Positions 55,485 to 64,000 of a DNA stretch of 64,000 bases are shown here, piece after piece (position 1 is the first letter of the stretch; the number at the start of each line of letters is the position of its first letter). Position numbers and translations under genes: made by a program. The stretch comes from Polaribacter ponticola (GTDB taxonomy: Bacteria > Bacteroidota > Bacteroidia > Flavobacteriales > Flavobacteriaceae). The notes under the pieces are model-generated. The model was not told where the DNA came from. It did no database searches and saw nothing but the letters and a program-made list of their open reading frames with translations. Location of the stretch: the NCBI RefSeq assembly GCF_026191475.2, contig NZ_JAOSLC020000003.1:1953001-2017000 (forward strand), read 5' to 3'.

Positions 55485-56821
55485 TTATAACCTTTTAATA
55501 TTAATTGGCTTCGTTTTGTTAAACTCAGATATTTTTATATTGTAAAAACCATTTGAAGGGAATCTTCTAAAATCTTCTACATGATAACCACCCAATATAT
55601 ATAACGATTCCTTATTATAATGCATTTCTGAGTTGTTAAGGTTTAAATCTATAGAATACTCTTTAAGCATTTTTGTTTTTGGCTTAAACGTTATGATTCT
55701 GCCATCTTCTTGCAAATAAATAAATTCATTGTCTTTAGTAATGGCAGGTTTTTTCATCCCTCTAAAAAGCTCTCCTTCTTTATTCCATCGTCCAGTTTTA
55801 AAATTGAATGATTCTATTTCTACTAAATTCTTTTTATTAAAACCACCAAATAAATACAGTTTATCATTAAAAACGATACCTGTAACTTCTTTTCCTTTAG
55901 ACATTTTTGTTAGTAAATACCAATAGCCGGTTTTTAAATCATAAAAATGAATGTCTTTAGAAAAAAGTACTTTTCCGTTTTCATATTGTTTTGTAGAACC
56001 TCCAAACACAATTATTTTATCATCATAAATTACGGTTCCAAAATCTACCGCTTGGTGCGGATTTGTTCCGTCTTTTTCTATTGATAAATCTTTGATAGAA
56101 AAACGTTCAATTTCATTTGCTAATAATTCTTTTATTTTCTTTTTAGAGTGTTGTTTTCCGCCAATTATAAGTACTGTGTCTTTGTAAAAAACCGCACTGT
56201 GATATGCTCTGTTATGTACTTTATTCTTTTCATTACTCCATTCTTTTTTATCAATATCATATAATTGAAAATCACCAATATATTTATTAAAACTAATAGG
56301 TTTAGGTTTGGTTAAAAACTTCATAATCTCTGTTTCATTACTAAACTGAACAGTACTTAAACCTTCTTTGTTTTTTTCATAAATACTAGAAACATCGCCA
56401 CCAAAAAGGTAAATTTTATCATCATTTATAACAGACCCAAAAGAATACACTGCTTGTGGTAAATTTTGAAGTTTTTTAAAATTAAGAATTGCTTGAAGTT
56501 TTTTAGGTGCACTCATTTTTATACCTTCTAATAACTCTTGTTTTTCTGTAAGAAAGATTATTAAAGATACATCGCTATTTTTGTAAACAACTTCTTTGGT
56601 ATCATATCTAAGATGAGAAATAGAAAACGTAATGCTATTTTTTTCTTTAGCTTAAACGAAAACTCACCTTTATCATTTGTATACATTGTTTTATTAATAA
56701 AAAAAACATGTGCTTTTTCTATTGGAGCATGTGTGTTAAAATCTAAAACTTTTAGTGTAATTTTTTGCGAAAAACTAGCTGTAGAACAAATTAAAAAAGT
56801 AAAAAGTAAAAATTTTTTCAT
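55485..56821 (-). CDS. Secreted kelch-propeller protein with carboxypeptidase-regulatory-like N-domain, frameshifted
   Basis: About 446 residues restored. A signal peptide (MKKFLLFTFLICSTASFS) leads to a carboxypeptidase-regulatory-like domain (LKVLDFNTHAPIEKAHVFF). The raw frame breaks at the T7 run 56638-56644. One added base restores SITFSISHLRYDTKEVVYKN and joins it to the kelch part. Kelch repeats are seen as KIYLFGGD, TVLIIGGKQ, KIIVFGGSTK, KLYLFGGFN and SLYILGGY. It is probably periplasmic or surface-exposed, with binding partner unknown. Confidence 0.82.
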
Positions 56822-56872
56822 TGAATGATTTTTGTTTTTAAACATCAAAAATTGTGCCTTAAAAATAAAATA

Positions 56873-58141
56873 TTAATCCTCGTTTTCTGTAGCTTCAATA
56901 TCTTTTGTTAAATCTAAATCTCTTAACGTTGGGTTTGCTATTCCGGTTGTTACAACAGTAATTAAAGTCATTGTACCACCAAAAACTACTGCAGCTACTG
57001 GTCCTAAGATTTTAGCGGCTAAACCACTTTCAAAAGCACCTAACTCGTTAGAAGAACCAACAAACATAGAATTAACAGAAGAGACTCTACCGCGCATATC
57101 ATCTGGTGTTTTTAATTGTAAAATTGTTTGTCTAATAACCATAGAAATACCATCTGCAGCACCACTAATAAATAATGCTAAAATACTTACCCAAAAAATA
57201 GATGATAAACCAAATGCAATAATACTTAACCCAAAAACAAAAACAGATATAAGCATTTTCTTACCTGTATTTTTATCAATAGGAATATAAGTTGTAATAA
57301 ACATGGTAACAATACTTCCCATAGAAATAGAAGCGTTTAAAATACCAAAACCTTCTGGTCCTACTTTTAATACATCTTGTGCAAACACAGATAAAATTGC
57401 AACTGTACCACCAAATAGAACAGCAATCATATCTAAAGTTAAAACGCCTAAAATTGCTTTATTTTTAAAAACGAATTGTACTCCTGCTTTTAAACTTTCT
57501 TTCACAGGTTCGCCAATTTTTTTGTTTAAAATTGGCTTCTTTTTAATTAAAAAAGTGAATATTAATGATAAAATAACCAGTACAAAAACAAGACAAAGAG
57601 TTTTGTCTACACCAATCCAACTAATAAAAAAACCACCAAAAAGAGCTCCAGAAACAGATGCTGTTTTCCAAGTACTTGTACTCCATGTTGCTGCATTATG
57701 ATATATTTTTTTAGGAACTAATAATGCTACTAAAGAAAAAATTGTTGGTCCGAAGAAAGAACGTAAAAAACCTCCAAAGAAAACCAATCCATAAATTGAA
57801 TATAAAACTGCATTTGTAGACCAACTTGCAATTACGCTTTCTGTAGTTAATAAAAATAACCCTAAACTAATTAAAGAAAAGGCTGCTGTACATGTTGCTA
57901 ATAGGTTTCTTTTTTCTTTTTGATCTACAATATGACCTGCAAATAAGGCCATTGAAAAAGCTGGTATAATTTCCATTAAACCAATAATACCTAAAGAAAG
58001 AGGATCTTTTGTAATACTATAAACTTGCCATTCTATAACAATAAATTGCATAGACCAGCCAAAGACCAATAAAAATCTTACAAATAAAAAGATATTAAAT
58101 TCTTTAATTCTTAAAGCTGCATAGGGATCTTGTTTACTCAT
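56873..58141 (-). CDS. Major facilitator superfamily transporter
   Basis: 422 residues with 12 predicted spans. The MFS loop motif after span 2 is GHIVDQKEKRNLLA (about residues 68-81). ISGAADGISMVIRQTILQL and the following PDDMRGRVSSVNSMFVGSS are typical of the enterobactin-exporter-like MFS_3 group. Function is probably drug or metabolite export. It lies 6 bp after the neighbouring ACT-domain-like gene on the same strand. Confidence 0.9.
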   Translation of the reverse strand: MSKQDPYAALRIKEFNIFLFVRFLLVFGWSMQFIVIEWQVYSITKDPLSLGIIGLMEIIPAFSMALFAGHIVDQKEKRNLLATCTAAFSLISLGLFLLTTESVIASWSTNAVLYSIYGLVFFGGFLRSFFGPTIFSLVALLVPKKIYHNAATWSTSTWKTASVSGALFGGFFISWIGVDKTLCLVFVLVILSLIFTFLIKKKPILNKKIGEPVKESLKAGVQFVFKNKAILGVLTLDMIAVLFGGTVAILSVFAQDVLKVGPEGFGILNASISMGSIVTMFITTYIPIDKNTGKKMLISVFVFGLSIIAFGLSSIFWVSILALFISGAADGISMVIRQTILQLKTPDDMRGRVSSVNSMFVGSSNELGAFESGLAAKILGPVAAVVFGGTMTLITVVTTGIANPTLRDLDLTKDIEATENED

Positions 58142-58147
58142 AAATTT

Positions 58148-58806
58148 TTAACTCAATTTCATATCCATTAAGATAGAAAATGTTTGATTAATATCTCTTT
58201 CTTTTACTACAATTGTCATCTCATTTGTAGTAGAAATAATTTCTTGTAACGGAATATCTGCCCAAGCTAATTGCTTTAAAATAAAGTAATAAATACCAGA
58301 TTGTTCTAAATTTTCTTTAGGAAGTTTTATAGTGATAGACGCCAAATCTAACATGGTACTTGTTAATGTTTCTTCTTCAAAAATTTGTTCTACAAAAGGC
58401 TGTAAATTTTTACTTGTAACTATATTAGTTTCAAAAATACCTTGAGAAACCGTTAAAAAATAATCTGTATTTTCAGAAGATTTGGTAAGAATTTTTGCTA
58501 TTTCTCTTAATAAAGAAGGGTGTTTTTAAAAGTAAAATCACATAAGTCAGATCGTACAATAACATCCCCTAAATCTAAAGCTAGTTTTTTAATATTTCTT
58601 CTTATTCTTAATTCACTTGCTGGAGAAAGCCTATTTATTGCCATCATTACTGCACCAACTTTAACATCTTTTTTTAATGTTGCTGATACTTCTGGTAAAA
58701 TAACTCTCGCTAAAGAAGAAACATTTATTAGTTTCTCATTTAGGGCTTCTTCAATAAAAGGGGTTTTTCTTATGGTACTTTCTACAACTTCTTGTATTGT
58801 TTTCAT
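58148..58806 (-). CDS. Conserved protein with ACT-like C-terminal part, frameshifted
   Basis: About 219 residues restored. The N-terminal part (MKTIQEVVESTIRKTPFIEE) is helical with an HTH-like ARVILPEVSATLKKDVKVGA. The C-terminal part has ASITIKLPKENLEQSGIYYF and then TTNEMTIVVKERDINQTFSIL, which resembles an ACT regulatory domain. Relatives are sometimes mislabelled aspartate kinase. The raw frame breaks at the T5 run 58523-58527; one added base gives KKHPSLLREIAKILTKSSEN. It is directly upstream of the MFS gene. Role unknown. Confidence 0.7.
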
Positions 58807-58849
58807 AGTGAAAGTTTAAAAACATAAATAATTGTTCAAAATTAAACAA

Positions 58850-59844
58850 TTAATCTAATTTATTTGTCAACTTTTTAAATTCTTTTTTAGGATTTTTATC
58901 ATTATATAAAACATTAAAAACGGCATCAATAATTGGCGTTTTTGCACCATTTTCTTCTTTAATTTTAAAAGCGCTTTTTGTTGCATAATATCCTTCTGCA
59001 ACCATACTCATTTCTAGTTGAGCAGATTTTACAGTGTAGCCTTTACCAACCATATTACCAAATTGTCTATTTCTACTAAATATAGAATAACCTGTAACAA
59101 GTAAATCTCCTAAATATGCAGAGTTATTTATATTACGCTTCATCTTATGAACTTTTTTAATAAAACGTTTCATTTCTCTAATTGCATTACTCATTAAAAC
59201 GGACTGAAAATTATCTCCATACCCTAAACCATGCGCAATACCTGCGGCTACAGCATAAATATTTTTTAACATTGCTGCGTATTCTGTTCCTATAATATCG
59301 TCAGAAATTTTCGTTTTTATATACCATCCTTTTATAGCATTACTCATAAGTTTTGCTTTTTTTGATCTTGACAAGCGATAGTTAAATAAGATAACCGCTC
59401 CATAGCAACCTCTTCTGCATGACATGGTCCTGTAATAACACCAATATTTTCTAGCGGAATATTAAAATATTTATTAAAATGTTCTCCAACAATTAAACCC
59501 GTTTCTGGCACAATACCTTTAATTGCAGAAAAAATAGTCTTATTTTCTAAAGATGCTTTTAATTTATTTAATTCACTTGTTAAAAAAGCAGATGGTATAG
59601 CAAATATTAAAACATCATAATTAGAAACCATGTAATTAATATCATCAGATAAATCTAAACGATTAGCATCTAATTCTGCAGAACTTAAATATCTTGGGTT
59701 ATGATCATTTTCTTTAATATGCTCTATAGATTGAGTACTTCTCATATACCAACCAACGTTCTCTAAATTTTCTATCAACATTTTAACAATAGCAGTTGCC
59801 CAACTTCCTCCTCCTAAAACTGCAATCTTTTGATGTTTGTTCAT
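58850..59844 (-). CDS. gpsA: Glycerol-3-phosphate dehydrogenase [NAD(P)+], frameshifted in this sequence
   Basis: About 331 residues from the ATG at 59844 (MNKHQKIAVLGGGSWATAIV). The NAD motif is GGGSWATA and the catalytic Lys is in IFSAIKGIVPE. GVITGPCHAEEVA and the later LLVTGYSIFSRNRQFGNMVG are GpsA signatures. The frame breaks at the T7 run 59357-59363. One added base joins CQDQKKAK to LMSNAIKGWYIKTKISDD. The enzyme makes glycerol-3-phosphate for phospholipids and is normally essential, which argues that the break is an assembly error. Confidence 0.93.
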
Positions 59845-59886
59845 ACCTATAAAATTAGATTTCAAATGTAAGAAAACTATTAACTA

Positions 59887-59918
59887 TTGATGAAAACTTG
59901 ACTGATTTATTATATTTG
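59887..59918 (+). promoter_or_regulatory. Candidate dut promoter
   Basis: TATATTTG (59911-59918) fits the -7 box, with TTG (59887-59889) 21 bp upstream as -33. The start codon follows 18 bp later. Confidence 0.5.
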
Positions 59919-59935
59919 CTTAATATACTACTAAA

Positions 59936-60367
59936 ATGAACGTACAAATTATAAATAAATCTAAACACGCAACACCTAACTATGAAACAGAAGGTGCAGC
60001 AGGTATGGATTTAAGAGCAAATCTTATAGAATCTGTAATTTTAAAACCTTTAGAAAGAGCAATTATAAAAACAGGTTTATTTATTGCTTTACCCATTGGT
60101 TTTGAAGCACAAGTAAGACCTAGAAGTGGTTTGGCTGCTAAAAAAGGAGTTACTGTTTTAAACTCTCCTGGAACGGTAGATGCAGATTACAGAGGCGAAA
60201 TTGGTGTAATTTTAGTAAACCTTTCTAATGAAGAGTTTATAGTAAATGATGGAGAAAGAATAGCTCAGTTAATTATTGCAAAACATGAACGTGCTGTTTG
60301 GCAAGAAGTTGATGTTTTAAATGAAACGGAACGTGGTGCTGGTGGTTTTGGAAGTACAGGAGTTTAA
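59936..60367 (+). CDS. dut: dUTP diphosphatase
   Basis: 143 residues. All five dUTPase motifs are present: [39 protein letters not shown] and the C-terminal GAGGFGSTG. It hydrolyses dUTP to dUMP, keeping uracil out of DNA. Intact frame. Its end overlaps the convergent GNAT gene by 4 bp. Confidence 0.96.
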   Translation: MNVQIINKSKHATPNYETEGAAGMDLRANLIESVILKPLERAIIKTGLFIALPIGFEAQVRPRSGLAAKKGVTVLNSPGTVDADYRGEIGVILVNLSNEEFIVNDGERIAQLIIAKHERAVWQEVDVLNETERGAGGFGSTGV

Positions 60368-60900
60368 ATTTCTTTATAAACCTGACTCATTTTTCTTACT
60401 TCATCATGCAATAAATTATAAGGCAAAAAAGTATGAGAATGGTATTTATATCCCCTCTTTTTATAAAATTGAAAAGCTTGAGGTTGCATATCCATTGCAT
60501 CTAACCAAATAGCTTGGTAACCCTCTTTTTTAGCTTTTTCTTCTAACCAAGAAAGTATTTTTTTACCAATTCCGTTTCCTTGTGTTTTTTGGTGAAGGTA
60601 AATTCTGTGTAATTTAACTTGCTTTTCTTGCGATAAACCTGCTAATTTTTCATCCCAAATAATTCTAAGGTTTCCTACAATTTCATCATTAAAAACAACA
60701 AAATAATAATCTGCATTCTCAACCTCTAATTCTTTTAAAATATGATCTTTAGAATATTGAGAGTTTACATACCAATCTCCATTATCTGTCCAAAAATGAC
60801 TATAAGCTAAAGGATAAACTTTTTTCATTAATGTAAAAAGAGATGCAGAGTCTGAGCTCAAAATTTCTCTTAATTCAATGTTTTTAGATACTTTAATCAA
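60364..60900 (-). CDS. GNAT-family N-acetyltransferase
   Basis: 178 residues. The acetyl-CoA motif A is [20 protein letters not shown] (Q-x-x-G-N-G pattern at about residues 108-114), with [22 protein letters not shown] following. The N-terminus [17 protein letters not shown] is usual for the family. Acceptor unknown. It lies 2 bp after the amidohydrolase end, likely co-transcribed with it. Confidence 0.9.
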   Translation of the reverse strand: MIKVSKNIELREILSSDSASLFTLMKKVYPLAYSHFWTDNGDWYVNSQYSKDHILKELEVENADYYFVVFNDEIVGNLRIIWDEKLAGLSQEKQVKLHRIYLHQKTQGNGIGKKILSWLEEKAKKEGYQAIWLDAMDMQPQAFQFYKKRGYKYHSHTFLPYNLLHDEVRKMSQVYKEI

Positions 60901-60902
60901 TG

Positions 60903-62599
60903 TTATTTCTTATAAATTTCTTCTCCGTCAAAAATAGTTAAAACTACTTTAGTTTGGTTAATTTGATTTGATGAAATTGCAAAAATATCTTTATCTAAAA
61001 CTACAAAATCTGCTAATTTTCCAGCTTTTAAAGAACCTACTTCATCTTCTTGTCTCATTGTATATGCACCATTAATTGTATACGCTTTAATAGCTTCTTC
61101 TAAAGAAATATTTTGTGGTGTTCTTATTACAGCATTCTGTATAGCAATAAACGGATTTAAGGAACTTACATTCCAATCGCTACTTAACGTTACTCTTGCT
61201 CCTGCATCTTTTAAAGATTTTATTGGCACTTGATTATTAGCCAAATCAACTCCTAATAAATGATCGTTATCATGCCAATATTGTGGTTGCGTAAACTCGC
61301 CACCAACTTGTGCATCTGCTGTAACATTTAATATTTTAAATCTATTTAAATCTGCATCCGTTATCATTTCTACATGTGTTAAACGATGTCTACCGTTTAC
61401 TGTTCCGCTTTGTTGAATTGCATTTAAAGCTTCTGTAACTCCTCTATTACCTATAGCATGAATATGAAAATCGAAACCAGTTGCCTCTAAAGCAGCAATA
61501 TATTTTGCAGTTCTTTGTTCTGTAAAATAATTTAATCCATTATTTGTTGGTTGATGAAAAAGTCTTCTTTATAATCTGTATGTAAAGCCGCAGTTGTGTT
61601 GTGTGTAATACCATCTGCATACAATTTAATTTGATTTATTTTTAAATAACTATTTTCATTATTAGAATACAGCGTTTTTAAAGATGCTATTTGTGTAGCA
61701 TCATTCTCGGTTGGATACGCCCAAAGACCTAAGTTAAACCTTGCGGTAAGTTGATTATTATCTGCTAACTTTTTCCAAGTTTTATGTTGATCTCTTTTCC
61801 AATACGTTCTAGCATCAGAAACTGATGTTATACCATATTTTGCTAATTCTGGTAACACATACTCAACCATTCCATTATATTCTCCGTCTGCATCGTTTAA
61901 AGAAGAAACAGCTTGCTGAAAAACAACATCACCTGCATTATCAACTAAAATTCCTTGTAAAACACCATTGTCTTTTACAATAATACCACCTTGTGGATTT
62001 GGACTTGCTGCTGTAATACCTGCCAATTCTAGTCCTTTGGAGTTTATCCACATAGAATGTGAAGTTTGCTCCATTATAATTACTGGTCTATCAGAAACTG
62101 CTTCATCAATAATTTCTAAAGGATTTCTTGTTGCCTCTAATAATGAGTTTATAGAATGACCAAAACCAATTATCCATGTTACGTTTGGATTATCGTTTGC
62201 GGCTTTTTTAATTGCAGAAATATAGTTTTCTGCATTCGTTTCTTCTTCATTTAAAGAAAAAACAGTTGTTGTAGAGCCAACTTCCATTGGGTGCATATGA
62301 ACGTCATGAAAACCTGGTAAAACCACTTTACCTGCTAAATCAATTTTTGTCGAGTTTACATCTGCGGTAGCTTGTGCATCTTCATTTGTACCAACAAAAA
62401 GTATTTTATTATCATCAATTATTAATGCTTCTGCCCATGGTTTTACATCGTCTGATGTAAATATTTTTCCATTAAAATATAATTTTTGCGAACTAGATTC
62501 AATTACAACATCTATAGGTGTTGTTGCAGTTTCTGATGAGCAAGATTTAGTGGCAAAAACTATACTAAAAAGTAGCATTAAAAATTTCATGTTTTTCAT
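60903..62599 (-). CDS. Amidohydrolase (YtcJ-like) lipoprotein, frameshifted in this sequence
   Basis: About 566 residues restored. The start MKNMKFLMLLFSIVFATKSC ends in a Cys that fits a lipobox, so it is exported. The metal-binding HxH is in GFHDVHMHPMEVG, and the C-terminal GSLKAGKLADFVVLDKDIF is the YtcJ-like ending. The frame breaks at the A5 run 61557-61561. One added base gives EDFFHQPTNNGLNYFTEQ and continues to FDFHIHAIGNRG. The substrate is an amide or related compound, unknown. GNAT lies 2 bp downstream. Confidence 0.88.
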
Positions 62600-62618
62600 T
62601 TTATTTCTATTTGTAAAA

Positions 62619-63470
62619 TCAATGTTTTAAAGGTATATAAATTTTAGTTTCGTATTCGTTTCTGTTATTTGTATGACTTTCATTTTTAATATAAAACTCT
62701 AAAAAAGGAGCTTCTGATATTTCTTTATCAGTAGTAAATAACCAACTTTTAAAAATTTTATCATATGTTTTACTAATAGATAGATAACTTCCTATATGAG
62801 TAAAAACTGCGTACTTTTGAGCGGGAATTTCTTTTACTTTAAATTTTCTATCAAGTATTTTTATTTTCTCATCAAAAACTATGCATGCATCATAATTGTA
62901 AGTAATAGACTCAGAAATTAAAGGTTCATCCCAAATAATACCAAATGATTCTGTTGGGTTAATATTCAGATTTTTAGTTTCTTCTAAAAGTTTATTCCAA
63001 ACAACATCAATATCATTAGAATAATAATCTCCTTTAATGGTTTTGTAAATTACTTTTTTAGATGTTAACTCTATAATTTTATCTTCAAAAAAAGGTATAA
63101 TTGTATTTTCTTCTTTTTTTATTCTAAGTATTTCTTCTTTTTTACTCTGGTATATAAAGGGAGAAATACCAAAATGTTTTTTAAATGATTTGCTAAAAGA
63201 ATGTACATCTGCAAAACCTACATTATTTGCAATAACTTTTATTTTATCTGAAGTAAATAACAATAATTTAGCACTATTTTCAATCTTTATTCTTGTAACA
63301 TAAGCACCAATAGTTTCTGTATATTCAGCTTTAAAAATACGTTGTAAGTTTCTATAAGAAAAATTAGATACTGCTTCTAATTCTTCGATTGAAATTTTAT
63401 TATTGTATTTGGTTCTTAAATAAGAAACTACTTGTTGTAACCTTAGTTTATAAAATTCCTTCGTTTCCAT
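62619..63470 (-). CDS. AraC-type regulator with GyrI-like effector domain
   Basis: 283 residues. The N-terminal AraC double HTH is SIEELEAVSNFSYRNLQRIF and KIKVIANNVGFADVHSFSKSF (split by length), ending FGISPFIYQ near residue 108. The C-terminal half resembles GyrI/small-molecule binding domains, with VWNKLLEETKNLNINPTESF (split), SYLSISKTYDKIFKSWL and the last strand YETKIYIPLKH. It lies 19 bp upstream of the amidohydrolase gene and may control it. Ligand unknown. Confidence 0.88.
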   Translation of the reverse strand: METKEFYKLRLQQVVSYLRTKYNNKISIEELEAVSNFSYRNLQRIFKAEYTETIGAYVTRIKIENSAKLLLFTSDKIKVIANNVGFADVHSFSKSFKKHFGISPFIYQSKKEEILRIKKEENTIIPFFEDKIIELTSKKVIYKTIKGDYYSNDIDVVWNKLLEETKNLNINPTESFGIIWDEPLISESITYNYDACIVFDEKIKILDRKFKVKEIPAQKYAVFTHIGSYLSISKTYDKIFKSWLFTTDKEISEAPFLEFYIKNESHTNNRNEYETKIYIPLKH

Positions 63471-63537
63471 ATTACAAATATATTACTAGATTATAAATTA
63501 TCTTTTGTCATAAATTGACAAAATACTGAGTACAAAA

Positions 63538-63573
63538 AAACTGCTATAGATTGATTACTTCTATAGCAGTTTT
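63538..63573 (-). terminator. Terminator of recA
   Basis: AAACTGCTATAGA pairs perfectly with TCTATAGCAGTTT around a 9-nt loop. It follows the recA stop on the minus strand and is T-rich on both sides. Confidence 0.88.
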
Positions 63574-63597
63574 AATAATAGTTAGAACTTTTAAAAA

Positions 63598-64000
63598 TTA
63601 TTCTTGATTTTCAATAGCAACTTTGATTTTTCCTTCAAGTTCTTCTGCCAATTCTGGGTTATCTTTAATCAATCCTTTTACAGAATCCCTTCCTTGTCCT
63701 AATTTTGTTTCTCCGTAACTAAACCAAGAACCGCTTTTCTTAACAATTCCTAATTCTACAGCAATATCTAAAATCTCACCAACTTTAGAGATTCCTTCAC
63801 CATACATAATATCAAATTCTGCAATTTGAAATGGCGGAGCAACTTTATTTTTTACAATTTTAACTTTGGTACTGTTTCCAATAACTCGGTCTCCATCTTT
63901 AATTTGTGTTCTTCTTCTAATATCTAAACGAACAGATGCATAAAATTTTAATGCATTACCACCTGTTGTTGTTTCTGGGTTACCAAACATTACACCAATT
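63598..64000 (-). CDS. recA: RecA recombinase, 3' part
   Basis: The gene runs beyond the window. The visible C-terminal 134 codons contain [20 protein letters not shown], the DNA-binding loop part, with [16 protein letters not shown] and [17 protein letters not shown], all typical of RecA. It ends in an acidic tail. It drives homologous recombination and the SOS response. Its regulator recX is at 34459-34941, about 29 kb away on the other strand. The N-terminal Walker motifs are not in this window. Confidence 0.95.
   Translation of the reverse strand, partial: IGVMFGNPETTTGGNALKFYASVRLDIRRRTQIKDGDRVIGNSTKVKIVKNKVAPPFQIAEFDIMYGEGISKVGEILDIAVELGIVKKSGSWFSYGETKLGQGRDSVKGLIKDNPELAEELEGKIKVAIENQE

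Overview
The window is AT-rich DNA from a member of the Bacteroidota, almost certainly a marine Flavobacteriaceae of the Polaribacter/Tenacibaculum type (genus not provable here). Support comes from a secreted protein with a type IX secretion C-terminal sorting domain, SDR-type threonine dehydrogenase, TAnnTTTG promoter boxes, scattered flavobacterial GTCATTGCGA-type repeats and conserved flavobacterial gene families. The bulk is ordinary chromosome (about 1-6426 and 26030-64000), interrupted by one integrated mobile element.

Left chromosome (1-6426): five tandem paralogous membrane-protein genes co-transcribed with a PadR repressor, thioredoxin and a prolyl oligopeptidase.

Integrated element (6427-26029, 19,588 bp from repeat to repeat): a 15-bp direct repeat marks both ends. 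The right copy is the 3' end of an intact tRNA(CAU) gene. Going inwards from the left end there are a tyrosine integrase, an unknown gene, an excisionase-like HTH protein, a replication module (primase/helicase, an iteron-like array, a Toprim primase), a mobilization module (candidate oriT, MobC, a membrane-anchored coiled-coil protein, relaxase) and a partition module (ParA, tandem repeats, RHH protein). Next come a 92-nt nested hairpin, a zinc-ribbon protein of unknown function and a type I restriction-modification locus. That locus holds a half HsdS, HsdM, a full HsdS, a DUF3800 protein with a possible nuclease/toxin partner, HsdR and a YgjP-like metallopeptidase. No type IV secretion genes or coupling protein are seen, so this looks like an integrative and mobilizable element carrying a defence cargo.

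Right chromosome (26030-64000): polyprenyl synthase, a TetR-controlled RND efflux operon, RecX, a large type IX-secreted beta-propeller protein, threonine dehydrogenase, an ABC ATPase, an AraC regulator, a GreA-like/FAD oxidoreductase/GNAT/DinB cluster, a LysE exporter, glutamate dehydrogenase, PheS, a GIY-YIG nuclease between repeats, an NhaC antiporter, a kelch protein, an MFS transporter, GpsA, Dut, an amidohydrolase and the 3' part of recA.

An important caution: about 18 single-base frameshifts in otherwise intact genes sit in short A/T homopolymers. They affect both the element and housekeeping genes such as gpsA and dinB, and nearly all are one base short. I read them as mostly base-calling errors in the assembly and give the restored gene spans; each entry says where the frame breaks.
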